Origin: Suilimivivens sp964614185
GTDB taxonomy: Bacteria > Bacillota > Clostridia > Lachnospirales > Lachnospiraceae
DNA: 21,099 nucleotides
Reading direction: 5' to 3'
Assembly: GCA_964614185.1 (NCBI GenBank)
Contig: CAZTKJ010000047.1
Location: 1 to 21,099, forward strand
This document shows, one piece after another, positions 1-6,777 of the stretch (position 1 is its first letter; every line of letters begins with the position of its first letter). Below the pieces are notes generated by a model that worked only from the letters and a program-made list of their open reading frames with translations, ran no database searches and had not been told where the DNA came from. The translations under genes were made by a program, and so were the position numbers.

Positions 1-53
1 ACCATGTCTATTTTCTATGAAACTACAATTTGCGAAATCTATTATACGTTATC
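1..53 (-). mobile_element. Left terminus of a second IS256-family copy (cut by window edge)
   Basis: The reverse complement of these bases begins GATAACGTATAATAG and matches 17774-17826, the left end of the IS256-family element on the right side of the window, at 49 of 53 positions (I aligned them by eye; differences are four substitutions, no gaps). The match stops at base 53, so this marks the IS end. The copy points off the window on the minus strand, opposite to the right-hand copy. Only the non-coding terminus is visible, so whether its transposase is intact cannot be told. Confidence 0.85.
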
Positions 54-314
54 AAATTAATTGCTTTTATGAAAATAATGAACAAAAAAATAGTAAGAAA
101 AATATATATCTTCTCCGTTCTTTCACTACGGCGAGGAGAAATATAACATTTTCACCATATTCAATTCAAACAACGCAGGTGATGGCATTGTTAGCAACAT
201 ACTATCAAAGTATGATCTGATACGACAATGAATATGCCGACAAATTTTTTCTAGTAGAGTAGTAGTAGTACTACAAAAGTTATATAAAATAATTTGCAAA
301 ATTTCTATATAACA
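54..314. other. Non-coding AT-rich stretch next to the IS end, with one hairpin
   Basis: I see no convincing gene here. The only open frame (plus strand, 17-220) starts inside the IS end, lacks a ribosome site and has no recognisable sequence. A foldback lies at 105-145: TATAT plus TTCTCC on the left pair with GGAGAA plus ATATA on the right, with one bulged base. A short perfect palindrome, GTAGTACTAC, sits at 265-274 within a TAG-repeat. No function can be assigned. Confidence 0.4.
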
Positions 315-680
315 CTATACCTTAAAAGCACCTTCAATAAGGTAGAAGATACTCTGAGGATCGGTAGTCGTTGAACATCCATTCTCATTCACAGTTTTAG
401 TTCCGTTTATAGGGGTTATTCCTGTTAGAAATAATTATATCTTGAGAATGTGTGCTGCTGATTTCTGCCTTGTCAATGATAGTTAGGCACACTTTATATT
501 TGCATATAAATTACCATATATCGAATATTCTGTTTTTTCTGCCTTTCGCACATTTACGTATATCGTTACCGATTCCGCTTTAGTAGAATATTCATGAGCA
601 TCAGTTCCAGCAATTACTCCTCGTTGGTTTATTTTAAAACTCCCAAACGCATAGACTTGTACTATGAACCATCTTATCAT
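315..680 (-). pseudogene. Possible decayed gene in three frames (unknown protein)
   Basis: A 65-aa open frame begins at 680 and ends at 483. Just beyond it two other minus frames carry protein-like stretches, including LTIIDKAEISSTHSQD and, ending at 315, ITPINGTKTVNENG followed by CSTTTDPQSIFYLIEGAFKV. Read together they look like one small, beta-rich protein broken by two frameshifts, rather than three genes. An AAGGAA precedes the ATG at 680 almost without spacing, so that start is weak. The remnant lies just downstream of the truncated tape-measure N-terminal fragment. I do not recognise the family. It may instead be chance open reading in AT-rich DNA. Confidence 0.25.
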
Positions 681-702
681 TTCCTTATCTATCGTTAGAC
701 CA

Positions 703-728
703 ACTTAAAATTCTAGGTAATTTTAAGT
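703..728. repeat. Perfect 10-bp inverted repeat at the broken end of the TMP front half
   Basis: ACTTAAAATT (703-712) and AATTTTAAGT (719-728) are exact reverse complements separated by CTAGGT. Bases 719-728 belong to the tape-measure coding frame; the loop supplies the TAG stop codon at 713-715. The last ten bases of the coding fragment are thus mirrored immediately outside it. Either a foldback formed at a DNA end, or this is a recombination or terminator-like site. No U-tract follows on either strand. Confidence 0.7.
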
Positions 729-1975
729 GCCTTTTGGCAATCTAAGTTTTTAATAAATTGTGTAATACCATAGCCGACTCCAGCTAATCCTATGGTTCCT
801 AAAGTATCGAATTTTGCAACAACAGCATCTATCACATTTACTACGCCATTGCCAAGATCAATGATCCCTTTTAAGAAACCGGAATCTAAGATATGGTTTG
901 CGAATGTCTGGAAGGAAGCTTCCAGACGGTCCAGGGAATACTGGATCCCCTGTTCATATTGTTTCTGTGCTTCCAGTGCGGAACCGGTGCTGTTAACAGC
1001 GGTCTCTGCAGCCCACCTTGCCGTCTCAAAATTGTCCATCAGGGCAGAGAGGATACCGGACTGTTCCTTTCCAGCAATAAGCTCAGCAGCTGAATCCCGC
1101 TGGGCGGCAGTAAGGTACTGCCATTTCGTGGCCAGCTCATTCAGGATCTGATAAGTGGACCCTGTCATTCCTTCCATCTGGATGCCAAGGGCTTCCAGTT
1201 CGGTTCTGGAATCGCGTATACCCATGGATATGGTCTCATAGACAGTTCCGACAGAAGAGGGTTCCTGTACCACTGCACTTGCAGCGGTGATGAGACCGAT
1301 GGTTTCCTCCAGGGTGTTCCCGGCATCATACATGGATGAAGCAGACTGTTTCAGCGCTTCACTGATGAGACTGCTGTCAACTGCTTCAGCATTCGCTACC
1401 GCATTAAAGGCATCAATGACATGTATTGCCTCGTCAGCCGTCAGTTTGAATCCCTGAAGGGCAGAAGAGAGTGCTTCATTTGCAGAATCCATGGTGATGT
1501 TATTGCCGATATTGGCATACAGAGCTGCGGCTTCCGCCAGCTTTTTGCTGTCAGGCAGGCTGTAGCCTGCTTTGCTCCACCTGGCAGCGGCATTGATCAT
1601 GCCGCTTACGGATGTGCCAAATCTTTTAGCGCTTCCTGAAGCTTTTTCAAAGTAGTCATTGATCTCCGATATAGAAGCATTGCTGGTCTTTTTCAGTTCT
1701 GTCATGGCGGTATTTACTTTGATGACCTCACCCGGTATTCTCTGCAGCTGTCTGACCAGCATGTCCATGTTTTTGGGAACTAATCCCAGATTCCCCAGGG
1801 AGCTCCATGTCTTTTTTAACTTGTCCATAGACTTCCGGGCGCCGGAGGCATCAATGTCTGTTTCTATACTGACAGTATTTAATTTAGATTGTATCTTTTT
1901 AAGATCTGAGTTAAGTTGTTTGGCTGTTGTGGATACATCCAGACTAAGTACGATACGTTCATCATTATTAGCCAA
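713..1975 (-). CDS. Phage tail tape-measure protein, N-terminal fragment (TP901-type domain)
   Basis: This 420-aa fragment is the front of a tape-measure protein, the rod-like scaffold that sets siphovirus tail length. It starts with a TTG codon (MANNDERIVLSLDVS) preceded by a strong AAGGAAGGTGG site. Residues 1-70 are the usual short polar/coiled lead, and about 85-290 match the TP901-type tape-measure domain: Ala-rich helices such as AEAAALYANIGN and SEALKQSASSMYDAGNTLEE. It ends abruptly at FIKNLDCQKALKIT, where a full protein would continue for well over a thousand residues. It is the last tail gene on the strand instead of being near the front. The missing continuation is a good fit to the protein at 16906-11366. 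Translation as a truncated protein seems possible, but it would not be a working tape measure alone. Confidence 0.85.
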   Translation of the reverse strand: MANNDERIVLSLDVSTTAKQLNSDLKKIQSKLNTVSIETDIDASGARKSMDKLKKTWSSLGNLGLVPKNMDMLVRQLQRIPGEVIKVNTAMTELKKTSNASISEINDYFEKASGSAKRFGTSVSGMINAAARWSKAGYSLPDSKKLAEAAALYANIGNNITMDSANEALSSALQGFKLTADEAIHVIDAFNAVANAEAVDSSLISEALKQSASSMYDAGNTLEETIGLITAASAVVQEPSSVGTVYETISMGIRDSRTELEALGIQMEGMTGSTYQILNELATKWQYLTAAQRDSAAELIAGKEQSGILSALMDNFETARWAAETAVNSTGSALEAQKQYEQGIQYSLDRLEASFQTFANHILDSGFLKGIIDLGNGVVNVIDAVVAKFDTLGTIGLAGVGYGITQFIKNLDCQKALKIT

Positions 1976-2147
1976 TTTGCCACCTTCCTTTCTTGTTGTC
2001 AGGTAAAATGTTGTATTGTTTAATTGTATATTTTGAATCCATCAGTTTAGAGATACTGATAAGGGTAGGTAAAAAGCATCTGCACTTACGATATAAAAAT
2101 TTCTCACTTCCTAACTTTAATGAGAATTTGTTTAAATCATAATTTAG

Positions 2148-2831
2148 CTAATCTGTGAATGGCGTTTCACTAGAATCAAATACAAAACCAAAGGGAGTGG
2201 CGTTATTAGCATTGGAAGTTAATTTAGCACCATATGCAGTCATTGTTTTACTTCCGCCACCTGTTTGAGTTGCCGATACAACGCCATTATTATATTTTAT
2301 TGTTACAGTTGAATTACCTGATACAGAACCGCTACCTACTGCACTCTCAGAATCACCTCTTGTAAAGCTGGCATTTATTTTAATAATTGTATAGATAGCC
2401 TTAAAGTTATTGGCTGTGAAATCATTGACTGTTTTATTTAATGATTGTATTATTGCTGTAAAGTCAGCATTATTTCCTAACTTAAAATAATATCTACCAC
2501 TACTATTAAAAGGGAATACTGTATCGGCACCTCCGACTGATGTTTTATAACCGGTGATTTTTCCGGTATCATCAATTATAGGGGTAAATCCGCCTAAATT
2601 ATTATTTATTGTACTAACAGCTTTGGCGCTGGCAGCAATATTGGAGGATGTGCTGACCAGACTGTCCGTAATACCATCAATAGCCCCCACTTTTGTTTCT
2701 GCGTTCTTTCCGTCATCGAATTCAACGTCAGAGGATTTTGTCCAAAAAGAAATTTTCTGCCACAATTTGGTGGCTTCATCCATTAATTGCCTAAATTTTT
2801 TACCGGTTATTTCTACTTCATTAATTTCCAT
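2148..2831 (-). CDS. Phage tail appendage protein, modules B + X
   Basis: This 227-aa protein has a GGGAG ribosome site eight bases before the ATG. Residues 1-60 (INEVEITG, then KLWQKISFWTKSSDVEFDDG) form a module shared with the 220-aa gene at 3662-4324; I call it module B. Residues about 100-227 (GADTVFPFN, YYFKLGN, DFTAII, VNDFTANNFKAI, YNNGVVSA, FVFDSSETPFTD) form module X, shared with the C-terminal part of the 323-aa gene at 5745-6716. The Gly/Ser/Thr-rich beta-type C-terminus fits the exposed tip of a tail fibre or a baseplate decoration, but receptor binding is inferred only from position and composition. It is the last gene before the displaced tape-measure fragment; the 172-bp gap between them shows no clear gene. 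Confidence 0.7.
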   Translation of the reverse strand: MEINEVEITGKKFRQLMDEATKLWQKISFWTKSSDVEFDDGKNAETKVGAIDGITDSLVSTSSNIAASAKAVSTINNNLGGFTPIIDDTGKITGYKTSVGGADTVFPFNSSGRYYFKLGNNADFTAIIQSLNKTVNDFTANNFKAIYTIIKINASFTRGDSESAVGSGSVSGNSTVTIKYNNGVVSATQTGGGSKTMTAYGAKLTSNANNATPFGFVFDSSETPFTD

Positions 2832-2847
2832 TTTAGATCTCCCTTCT

Positions 2848-3408
2848 TTAGTTTCCTATCCATATCATTCCAGATACTAAATTTGTCGGCTCTGAATCAG
2901 AATAGTATATCCCATTATCACTTTCTCCTAATGGATGTGTGTAGACGGTCACCTCAACCTCATTAATTTTTATATTGCCATTGATATCTGACTTTTCCAC
3001 CTTTGTTGCGTCTGTGCGGGCATGTGTGGAGTCGACATGTTCTTTGGCAGCATTTAATTCATCAATTAATGCGGCAACTTTAACATCTGTATAGTAATTA
3101 GATTGTGATAATGCCTCATCAATGGCATTTTGCTGTGGGATTGATATAGGCTTATCCAGATCAGAAGTGTTATCAACATTGCCAAGGCCAATTTGCGCTT
3201 TAGTTACTTCATGGGGATTGTTTTTATTCGAAGTATGATTATTTAAAGCTTCTTTCGTGGCCAGTAAGTTGTCCTGGCTTTCGTTCCTTAAATTCAGTTT
3301 ATGCAATTCTGAATCTATGACATCATAATTCTTATTGGTCACAGCTACGTTGTATTTGTCTGTTGACAATGGCTTTTCAAGCTGTTTATATTCTGTATAT
3401 GTGCTCAT
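2848..3408 (-). CDS. Tail fibre-like protein, module A with NPHEVTKAQIGLGNVDN motif
   Basis: This 186-aa protein starts MSTYTEYKQLEKPLSTDKYN after an AAAGGA site. Its first 55 residues are nearly the same as those of the 323-aa gene at 5745-6716 (module A). Residues about 57-88 contain NNPHEVTKAQIGLGNVDNTS and then DLDKPIS, a motif typical of phage tail fibres. A short stretch near the end (INEVEVT) echoes the start of module B. The C-terminus, EPTNLVSGMIWIGN, has the DIWIG-like tail end also seen at 9479, 4746 and 4412. It follows a bidirectional terminator, so it may head its own small transcript with 2148-2831. Role: fibre or fibre-attachment protein, inferred. Confidence 0.75.
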   Translation of the reverse strand: MSTYTEYKQLEKPLSTDKYNVAVTNKNYDVIDSELHKLNLRNESQDNLLATKEALNNHTSNKNNPHEVTKAQIGLGNVDNTSDLDKPISIPQQNAIDEALSQSNYYTDVKVAALIDELNAAKEHVDSTHARTDATKVEKSDINGNIKINEVEVTVYTHPLGESDNGIYYSDSEPTNLVSGMIWIGN

Positions 3409-3518
3409 TATGGTTTCCTTTCTTTTTTATATTTTGGAGTTATATTATAGATATTATCTACAGATAGTTTATAGATGACATGCGACAATATGTAACAACA
3501 GAATATGAAACTACAGCA

Positions 3519-3571
3519 TAAAAAATAGGGACAGAAGAGTGCAATCTATCTCAACTGTCCCGATATTTTTT
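3519..3571. terminator. Bidirectional intrinsic terminator
   Basis: GGGACAG and CTGTCCC pair around an AT-rich loop, flanked by AAAAAATA on the left and TATTTTTT on the right, so a U-tract follows the stem on either strand. On the minus strand it would end transcription of the 3662-4324 gene before the module A gene at 2848-3408. The surrounding 250-bp gap holds no gene that I can see. Confidence 0.7.
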
Positions 3572-3661
3572 CATAATTTTAGCTGCTTTTAAAATTTAGT
3601 AAATAATCAAATATAAATTATATCGCTAGTCTTATTATAGACTATTATAGACGGGCATTAT

Positions 3662-4324
3662 TTATTCAAATGTAATTTCTGCTTTCTCGATAGTAGATGT
3701 TGTCTTATTACATTTAAGTTCCCTAGATGTTCCACCGCCATGAGAACTATTAGTACCTGGAAATGTAGAACCACATTTTTCACAATGGTAATTATAAAAG
3801 GGTTTGCCATCACCATCGGTATAACCTAACTCTCCGAGATTTGTGACGGGGCCATCACATAGAGGTTTTGTTATAGTTTTATAACAAGCCGATGTATGTT
3901 TATGATAAGTATATTGTATTTTAACATTTCCTTTAGTAGATTTCGATGCTGCTAAACCATCCTTATATTGATCTACATAAATCTTGCGTATTTGATCATT
4001 AATCTCATCTGCTCCTTGTGGGTCTTCCGGTGTATATCCTAAGGCTGTGAGATTACCCACTATCTTATCACAGCCATCCTGAAAAGACTGTCGTAACATG
4101 CTTACAACTTTCATTGAAGCTGCAAGGTTATCACTTTCTTCATCTATATCAGAAGAAATTCCATTGATATTACCTAATTTTTCTTCTGCTGTCTTTCCGT
4201 CATTGAACTCCACATCACTTGCTTTTGTCCAATAAGATAAACGCTGCCATAATTTTGCAGCTTTATCAATCAATCTGCGTTTTACTCGTCCGGTTACTAT
4301 TACTTCATTAACTATTGTTGCCAA
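3662..4324 (-). CDS. Tail appendage protein, module B with His/Cys-rich tip
   Basis: This 220-aa protein starts with TTG (MATIVNEVIVTG) after a GGAAGGAG site. Residues 1-62 are module B (KLWQRLSYWTKASDVEFNDG), paralogous to 2148-2831. The middle is helical and polar. The C-terminal 80 residues contain KHTSACY, a later Cys in KPLC, then YHCEKCGSTF with a CxxC pair, a Gly/His/Ser-rich turn and ELKCNK. Such His/Cys-rich tips resemble metal-binding ends seen in some gut-phage tail proteins; here a bound ion is only inferred. Its C-terminus is unrelated to module X, so the module B platform carries a different tip in this paralogue. Confidence 0.7.
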   Translation of the reverse strand: MATIVNEVIVTGRVKRRLIDKAAKLWQRLSYWTKASDVEFNDGKTAEEKLGNINGISSDIDEESDNLAASMKVVSMLRQSFQDGCDKIVGNLTALGYTPEDPQGADEINDQIRKIYVDQYKDGLAASKSTKGNVKIQYTYHKHTSACYKTITKPLCDGPVTNLGELGYTDGDGKPFYNYHCEKCGSTFPGTNSSHGGGTSRELKCNKTTSTIEKAEITFE

Positions 4325-4411
4325 TTTTAAGTCTCCTTCCTATAAAAAAGTACCAATTATGGTATTTAAAAATATTTTGCTTTTTGCTCTTTATTTTATT
4401 GTTTATTATTT

Positions 4412-4738
4412 TTATATCCAGAACATATCCTTTTCAATATCAGGTTCTTCCACCACATCATTTGCATCAAAGAATACATAAGATTTTTTAGGGGATGTTT
4501 TTGTTTCAAGATATTCTTGTAATTTAAAAATGCGGTTTTCAATTGCATTAAAAAAATCAGCAAAATATCCGTAGATACCTTCTTGCTGATTTATATAATT
4601 ACTAGCCTCTGTATATTTTCCCTGAGAAATAAAATTATTGTAGGTATTAATTATATCTACTTTTTCCAAATCATTATCTTGAAAAAATATCATGGGATCA
4701 ATTTCATTTGGATAATATGATACCGTATTACATAACAT
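4412..4738 (-). CDS. Small tail-module protein with C-terminal DMFWI motif
   Basis: This 108-aa protein is preceded by AAAGGTG about eight bases before the ATG; that site overlaps the end of the upstream gene, so the two are probably translated together. It is largely helical and has ISQGKYTEASNYINQQ (about residues 38-53), which parallels the AEGNYDEAASIIQDN stretch of the neighbour at 4746-5120. It ends FFDANDVVEEPDIEKDMFWI, a variant of the acidic EEP...DIWI end. I recall similar small proteins in tail regions of Clostridial prophages, but no function is known to me. Confidence 0.65.
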   Translation of the reverse strand: MLCNTVSYYPNEIDPMIFFQDNDLEKVDIINTYNNFISQGKYTEASNYINQQEGIYGYFADFFNAIENRIFKLQEYLETKTSPKKSYVFFDANDVVEEPDIEKDMFWI

Positions 4739-4745
4739 TATAAAA

Positions 4746-5120
4746 TCACACCTTTCCTATCCATATATCATCTTCTTCACAATAATCAGGTTCTTCATCC
4801 TCAAAATAAATCTGTTGCTGTACTTTTTTTGCATATCTCTGTGTATTATAAATTTCCTCTTCCCATGTACGGAAAGTGACAGCATCAACTACATAATGTG
4901 ACAGAAAATTAATATTATCCTGAATAATACTGGCAGCTTCATCATAGTTTCCTTCTGCCTGTTTTTCTTTGATTTCTTTAATTTTGTCAGCAACATCATT
5001 ATCAAAATTTTTAAAATTATGTAATTTAATTTTTTCGTTTGGGAAATTGCTAAATTCCTGTTCATAATGCATGGTAATTTCTTTAGCCGGGAAGCTGTTA
5101 ACTTCATCTTCGTAATTCAT
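4746..5120 (-). CDS. Small tail-module protein with C-terminal DIWIG motif
   Basis: I place the start at the ATG at 5120 (MNYEDEVNSFPAKE; 124 aa) because GAGG lies eight bases upstream. The frame is open further up to 5216, but that extension overlaps the 35-aa gene at 5140-5247 and translates it out of frame. The protein is helical and acidic, has AEGNYDEAASIIQDN in the middle and ends FEDEEPDYCEEDDIWIGKV. It is a paralogue of 4412-4738 by middle motif and C-terminus. Function unknown; the position between an XkdX-like gene and fibre-type genes suggests a tail-tip structural or assembly role. Confidence 0.65.
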   Translation of the reverse strand: MNYEDEVNSFPAKEITMHYEQEFSNFPNEKIKLHNFKNFDNDVADKIKEIKEKQAEGNYDEAASIIQDNINFLSHYVVDAVTFRTWEEEIYNTQRYAKKVQQQIYFEDEEPDYCEEDDIWIGKV

Positions 5121-5139
5121 TATATTTTCCTCACCTACT

Positions 5140-5247
5140 TTACTCATTCTCGGTAATCCACTTTTCGGTAGCTTTTCTCCACAGTTTTGGCACCTTGCCA
5201 ATTGTGATTTCACCATTTTTTATTTTTGATCCGTAAAATCTGCCCAT
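5140..5247 (-). CDS. XkdX/CD1375-like small phage protein
   Basis: This 35-aa gene lies in a frame hidden under the longer reading at 4746-5216. Its ATG overlaps the upstream stop codon (TAATG) and has GGAGG nine bases before it. The product starts MGRFYGSKIKNGEITI and contains VPKLWRKATEKWI, the W-containing pattern of the very short XkdX/CD1375-type proteins found after fibre or tip genes in Firmicute prophages. Length agrees with the family, usually about 35-60 residues. Its molecular role is not established. The stop overlaps an in-frame ATG of the next gene, so coupling is likely. Confidence 0.75.
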   Translation of the reverse strand: MGRFYGSKIKNGEITIGKVPKLWRKATEKWITENE

Positions 5248-5639
5248 TACACGAGACCTCCTTCCTCTGCCAGACTGCTGACAGCTTCACCTAAGTCTGA
5301 AATTGCGCCGTCCTGTACTTCCTGTCCATTTTCAAGCTGTTCAACACGTTCTCTCAAAAATTCGACTTCTGTTTTTTCGCGCAGATGAAAACTGGTAAGG
5401 ATGGTTTCGTCCGCATGCACCTTAGATGTCTCACTTTCAAGAATAAGACTTTCATAATTTGCAACAATTACACCATCGCTGTTTTGAACCTGGACAGATT
5501 TTAGATTTTCCTCTGTCAATATATTCCACACAGATACCATGTCATCTTTGGTATCAAATACCACTCTGATATCCGATAAAGATGACGCACTTTCAATTTC
5601 AATTTGTGTTTGATTATTTAAAATTAATTTGTCTTTCAT
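5247..5639 (-). CDS. Phage tail-module protein with C-terminal coiled coil
   Basis: This 130-aa protein has GAAGGT seven bases before its ATG. Residues 1-80 look like a beta-rich domain (MKDKLILNNQTQIEIES; VQVQNSDGVIVANYES); about 90-125 form a short coiled coil (EFLRERVEQLENGQEVQDG). It ends EEGGLV and its stop overlaps the start of the XkdX-like gene. The pairing of this type of protein with an XkdX-like gene is something I recall from Lachnospiraceae prophages. The coiled coil suggests oligomerisation, perhaps as a trimeric tip or fibre-attachment piece; no enzymatic motif is visible. Confidence 0.65.
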   Translation of the reverse strand: MKDKLILNNQTQIEIESASSLSDIRVVFDTKDDMVSVWNILTEENLKSVQVQNSDGVIVANYESLILESETSKVHADETILTSFHLREKTEVEFLRERVEQLENGQEVQDGAISDLGEAVSSLAEEGGLV

Positions 5640-5721
5640 GTTTTACCTTCTTTCTTTTACTTGATAAGTTATGCTGATTTGATAGCACTTATTTGTCCGT
5701 TTAGTGAATAGGACATTAGTC

Positions 5722-5746
5722 GAGTGGAGATTAATCCACTCTTTTT
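5722..5746 (+). terminator. Hairpin with U-tract on the plus strand
   Basis: GAGTGGA (5722-5728) pairs with TCCACTC (5735-5741) around GATTAA, followed on the plus strand by five T residues. As a minus-strand signal it lacks a U-tract, although it directly follows the stop codon of the 323-aa fibre gene. It could block antisense transcription into that gene, or be a structural mRNA end. The 105-bp gap around it has no gene. Confidence 0.5.
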
Positions 5747-6716
5747 ATAATATTAGTTCATGAATTTTGGAAGTAAAAGGTGTATCTGATGGGTCAAACA
5801 CTATTCCTAAAATTGTTCCACCTGATAAAGATGCCCTTGCTTGGCGACCACTATTTCCAATTTCCCCACTATTTGTGATTGAAATAGCAGGTGCGGTTAT
5901 GGTCACTAAACCATTATTATATGATTTACTTATTGTTGCGTTTGAGGTTCCAGAACCTTTAAAACCTGATGAACCATTTATAGTACTTGCTGATAAACGT
6001 CCACGCGATTGAGATGTATTGGAAAGAACAGCATTAAAATTGTTTATTGTAAAGTCTGTGACTTCTTTACCAATTTTTTCAATAATTGGAGTAAAATCTA
6101 CTGTAGAACCTAAAGCAAAATACACATTTCCAAAACCTGATTGATTAAAAGGGATAACTGTATCAGCACCATTCCAATCCCGGAAATGCCACATTCCGTC
6201 TTCTTCATTTTGATAAAAAGCCATTTGCTCGCCTTTGTCATTTAGCGCTTTTCCTTGTGTGGCATCAAGGGCAGTACCAGCTATAGTAGCTAACAAATTG
6301 TTTGTCAGTGTAACAGAGCCTGATACAGTAAGACCTGAAATAAGATCCCGTATATCACTATGAGCAGAAGCAGAAGTGTTATGATTACTTAAATCCTCAG
6401 TAATCGTTTCTTCGGCCATAACTGCCCTGTTGGTTTCGGATAAAATATCATTGGACAGATCCTCTTCAGATGCCATTGCCCTTAATGTTTCATTATCCAA
6501 ATCTGCGGATATCTCATTCTCTTTGGCTTGTGCTCTTGAGATTTCATCATTTAAAGCTTCTTTTGTGGCCAGTAACTGATCCTGACTTTCATTTTTTAAA
6601 TCCAGTTTATGTAATTCTGAGTCTATAACATCATTGTTTTTATTAGCCACAGATATGTTATATTTGTCTGTTGACAACGGTTTTTCAAGTTGTTTATATT
6701 CTGTATATGTTCCCAT
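5745..6716 (-). CDS. Tail fibre-like protein, modules A + X
   Basis: I place the start at 6716 (MGTYTEYKQLEKPLSTDKYN; 323 aa), with GGAGGA five bases upstream; the frame stays open to 6896 only because it overlaps the end of the hub-like gene. Residues 1-55 are module A, shared with 2848-3408. About 58-125 are Glu/Ala-rich helical repeats (SRAQAKENEISADLDNETLR, MASEEDLSNDIL) likely to form a fibre coiled coil. Then comes a stretch with ATIAGTALDATQGKALND, a pattern seen in fibre proteins, and a C-terminal module X (ADTVIPFN, FGNVYFALGS, FTINNFNAV, YNNGLVTI, FDPSDTPFT). This is the longest and most complete fibre of the block and the best candidate for the primary host-contact fibre. Confidence 0.75.
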   Translation of the reverse strand: MGTYTEYKQLEKPLSTDKYNISVANKNNDVIDSELHKLDLKNESQDQLLATKEALNDEISRAQAKENEISADLDNETLRAMASEEDLSNDILSETNRAVMAEETITEDLSNHNTSASAHSDIRDLISGLTVSGSVTLTNNLLATIAGTALDATQGKALNDKGEQMAFYQNEEDGMWHFRDWNGADTVIPFNQSGFGNVYFALGSTVDFTPIIEKIGKEVTDFTINNFNAVLSNTSQSRGRLSASTINGSSGFKGSGTSNATISKSYNNGLVTITAPAISITNSGEIGNSGRQARASLSGGTILGIVFDPSDTPFTSKIHELIL

Positions 6717-6740
6717 TAAATCCTCCTTTTTCGTTTGTGT

Positions 6741-6770
6741 CAAAGGCTCGTCTATACAGACAAGCCTTTG
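6741..6770. other. Intergenic hairpin without U-tract
   Basis: CAAAGGCT and AGCCTTTG pair as an outer stem; GTCT and AGAC extend it across a single mismatch around a four-base loop. It sits between the stop of the hub-like gene and the ribosome site of the fibre gene. No U-tract follows on the minus strand, so it is more likely an mRNA stabiliser or partial terminator than a full terminator. Confidence 0.5.
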
Positions 6771-6777
6771 ATAATGA

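Noticed and set aside
17..220. 67-aa plus-strand gene
   Set aside because: It begins within the IS terminus, has no ribosome site and resembles nothing recognisable.
3020..3045. Another TGTGGAG hairpin inside the 186-aa fibre gene
   Set aside because: The core lies in coding sequence, is not centred in the short CATGT/ACATG pairing and is single; likely chance.
4746..5216. 156-aa form starting MVKSQLARCQNCGEKL with an apparent zinc-like Cys pair
   Set aside because: That N-terminal part is the 35-aa XkdX-like gene read in the wrong frame; the better ribosome site supports the start at 5120.
2148..6716. Diversity-generating retroelement acting on the fibre genes
   Set aside because: No reverse transcriptase, template/variable repeat pair or accessory gene is visible; shared modules are better explained by ordinary recombination.
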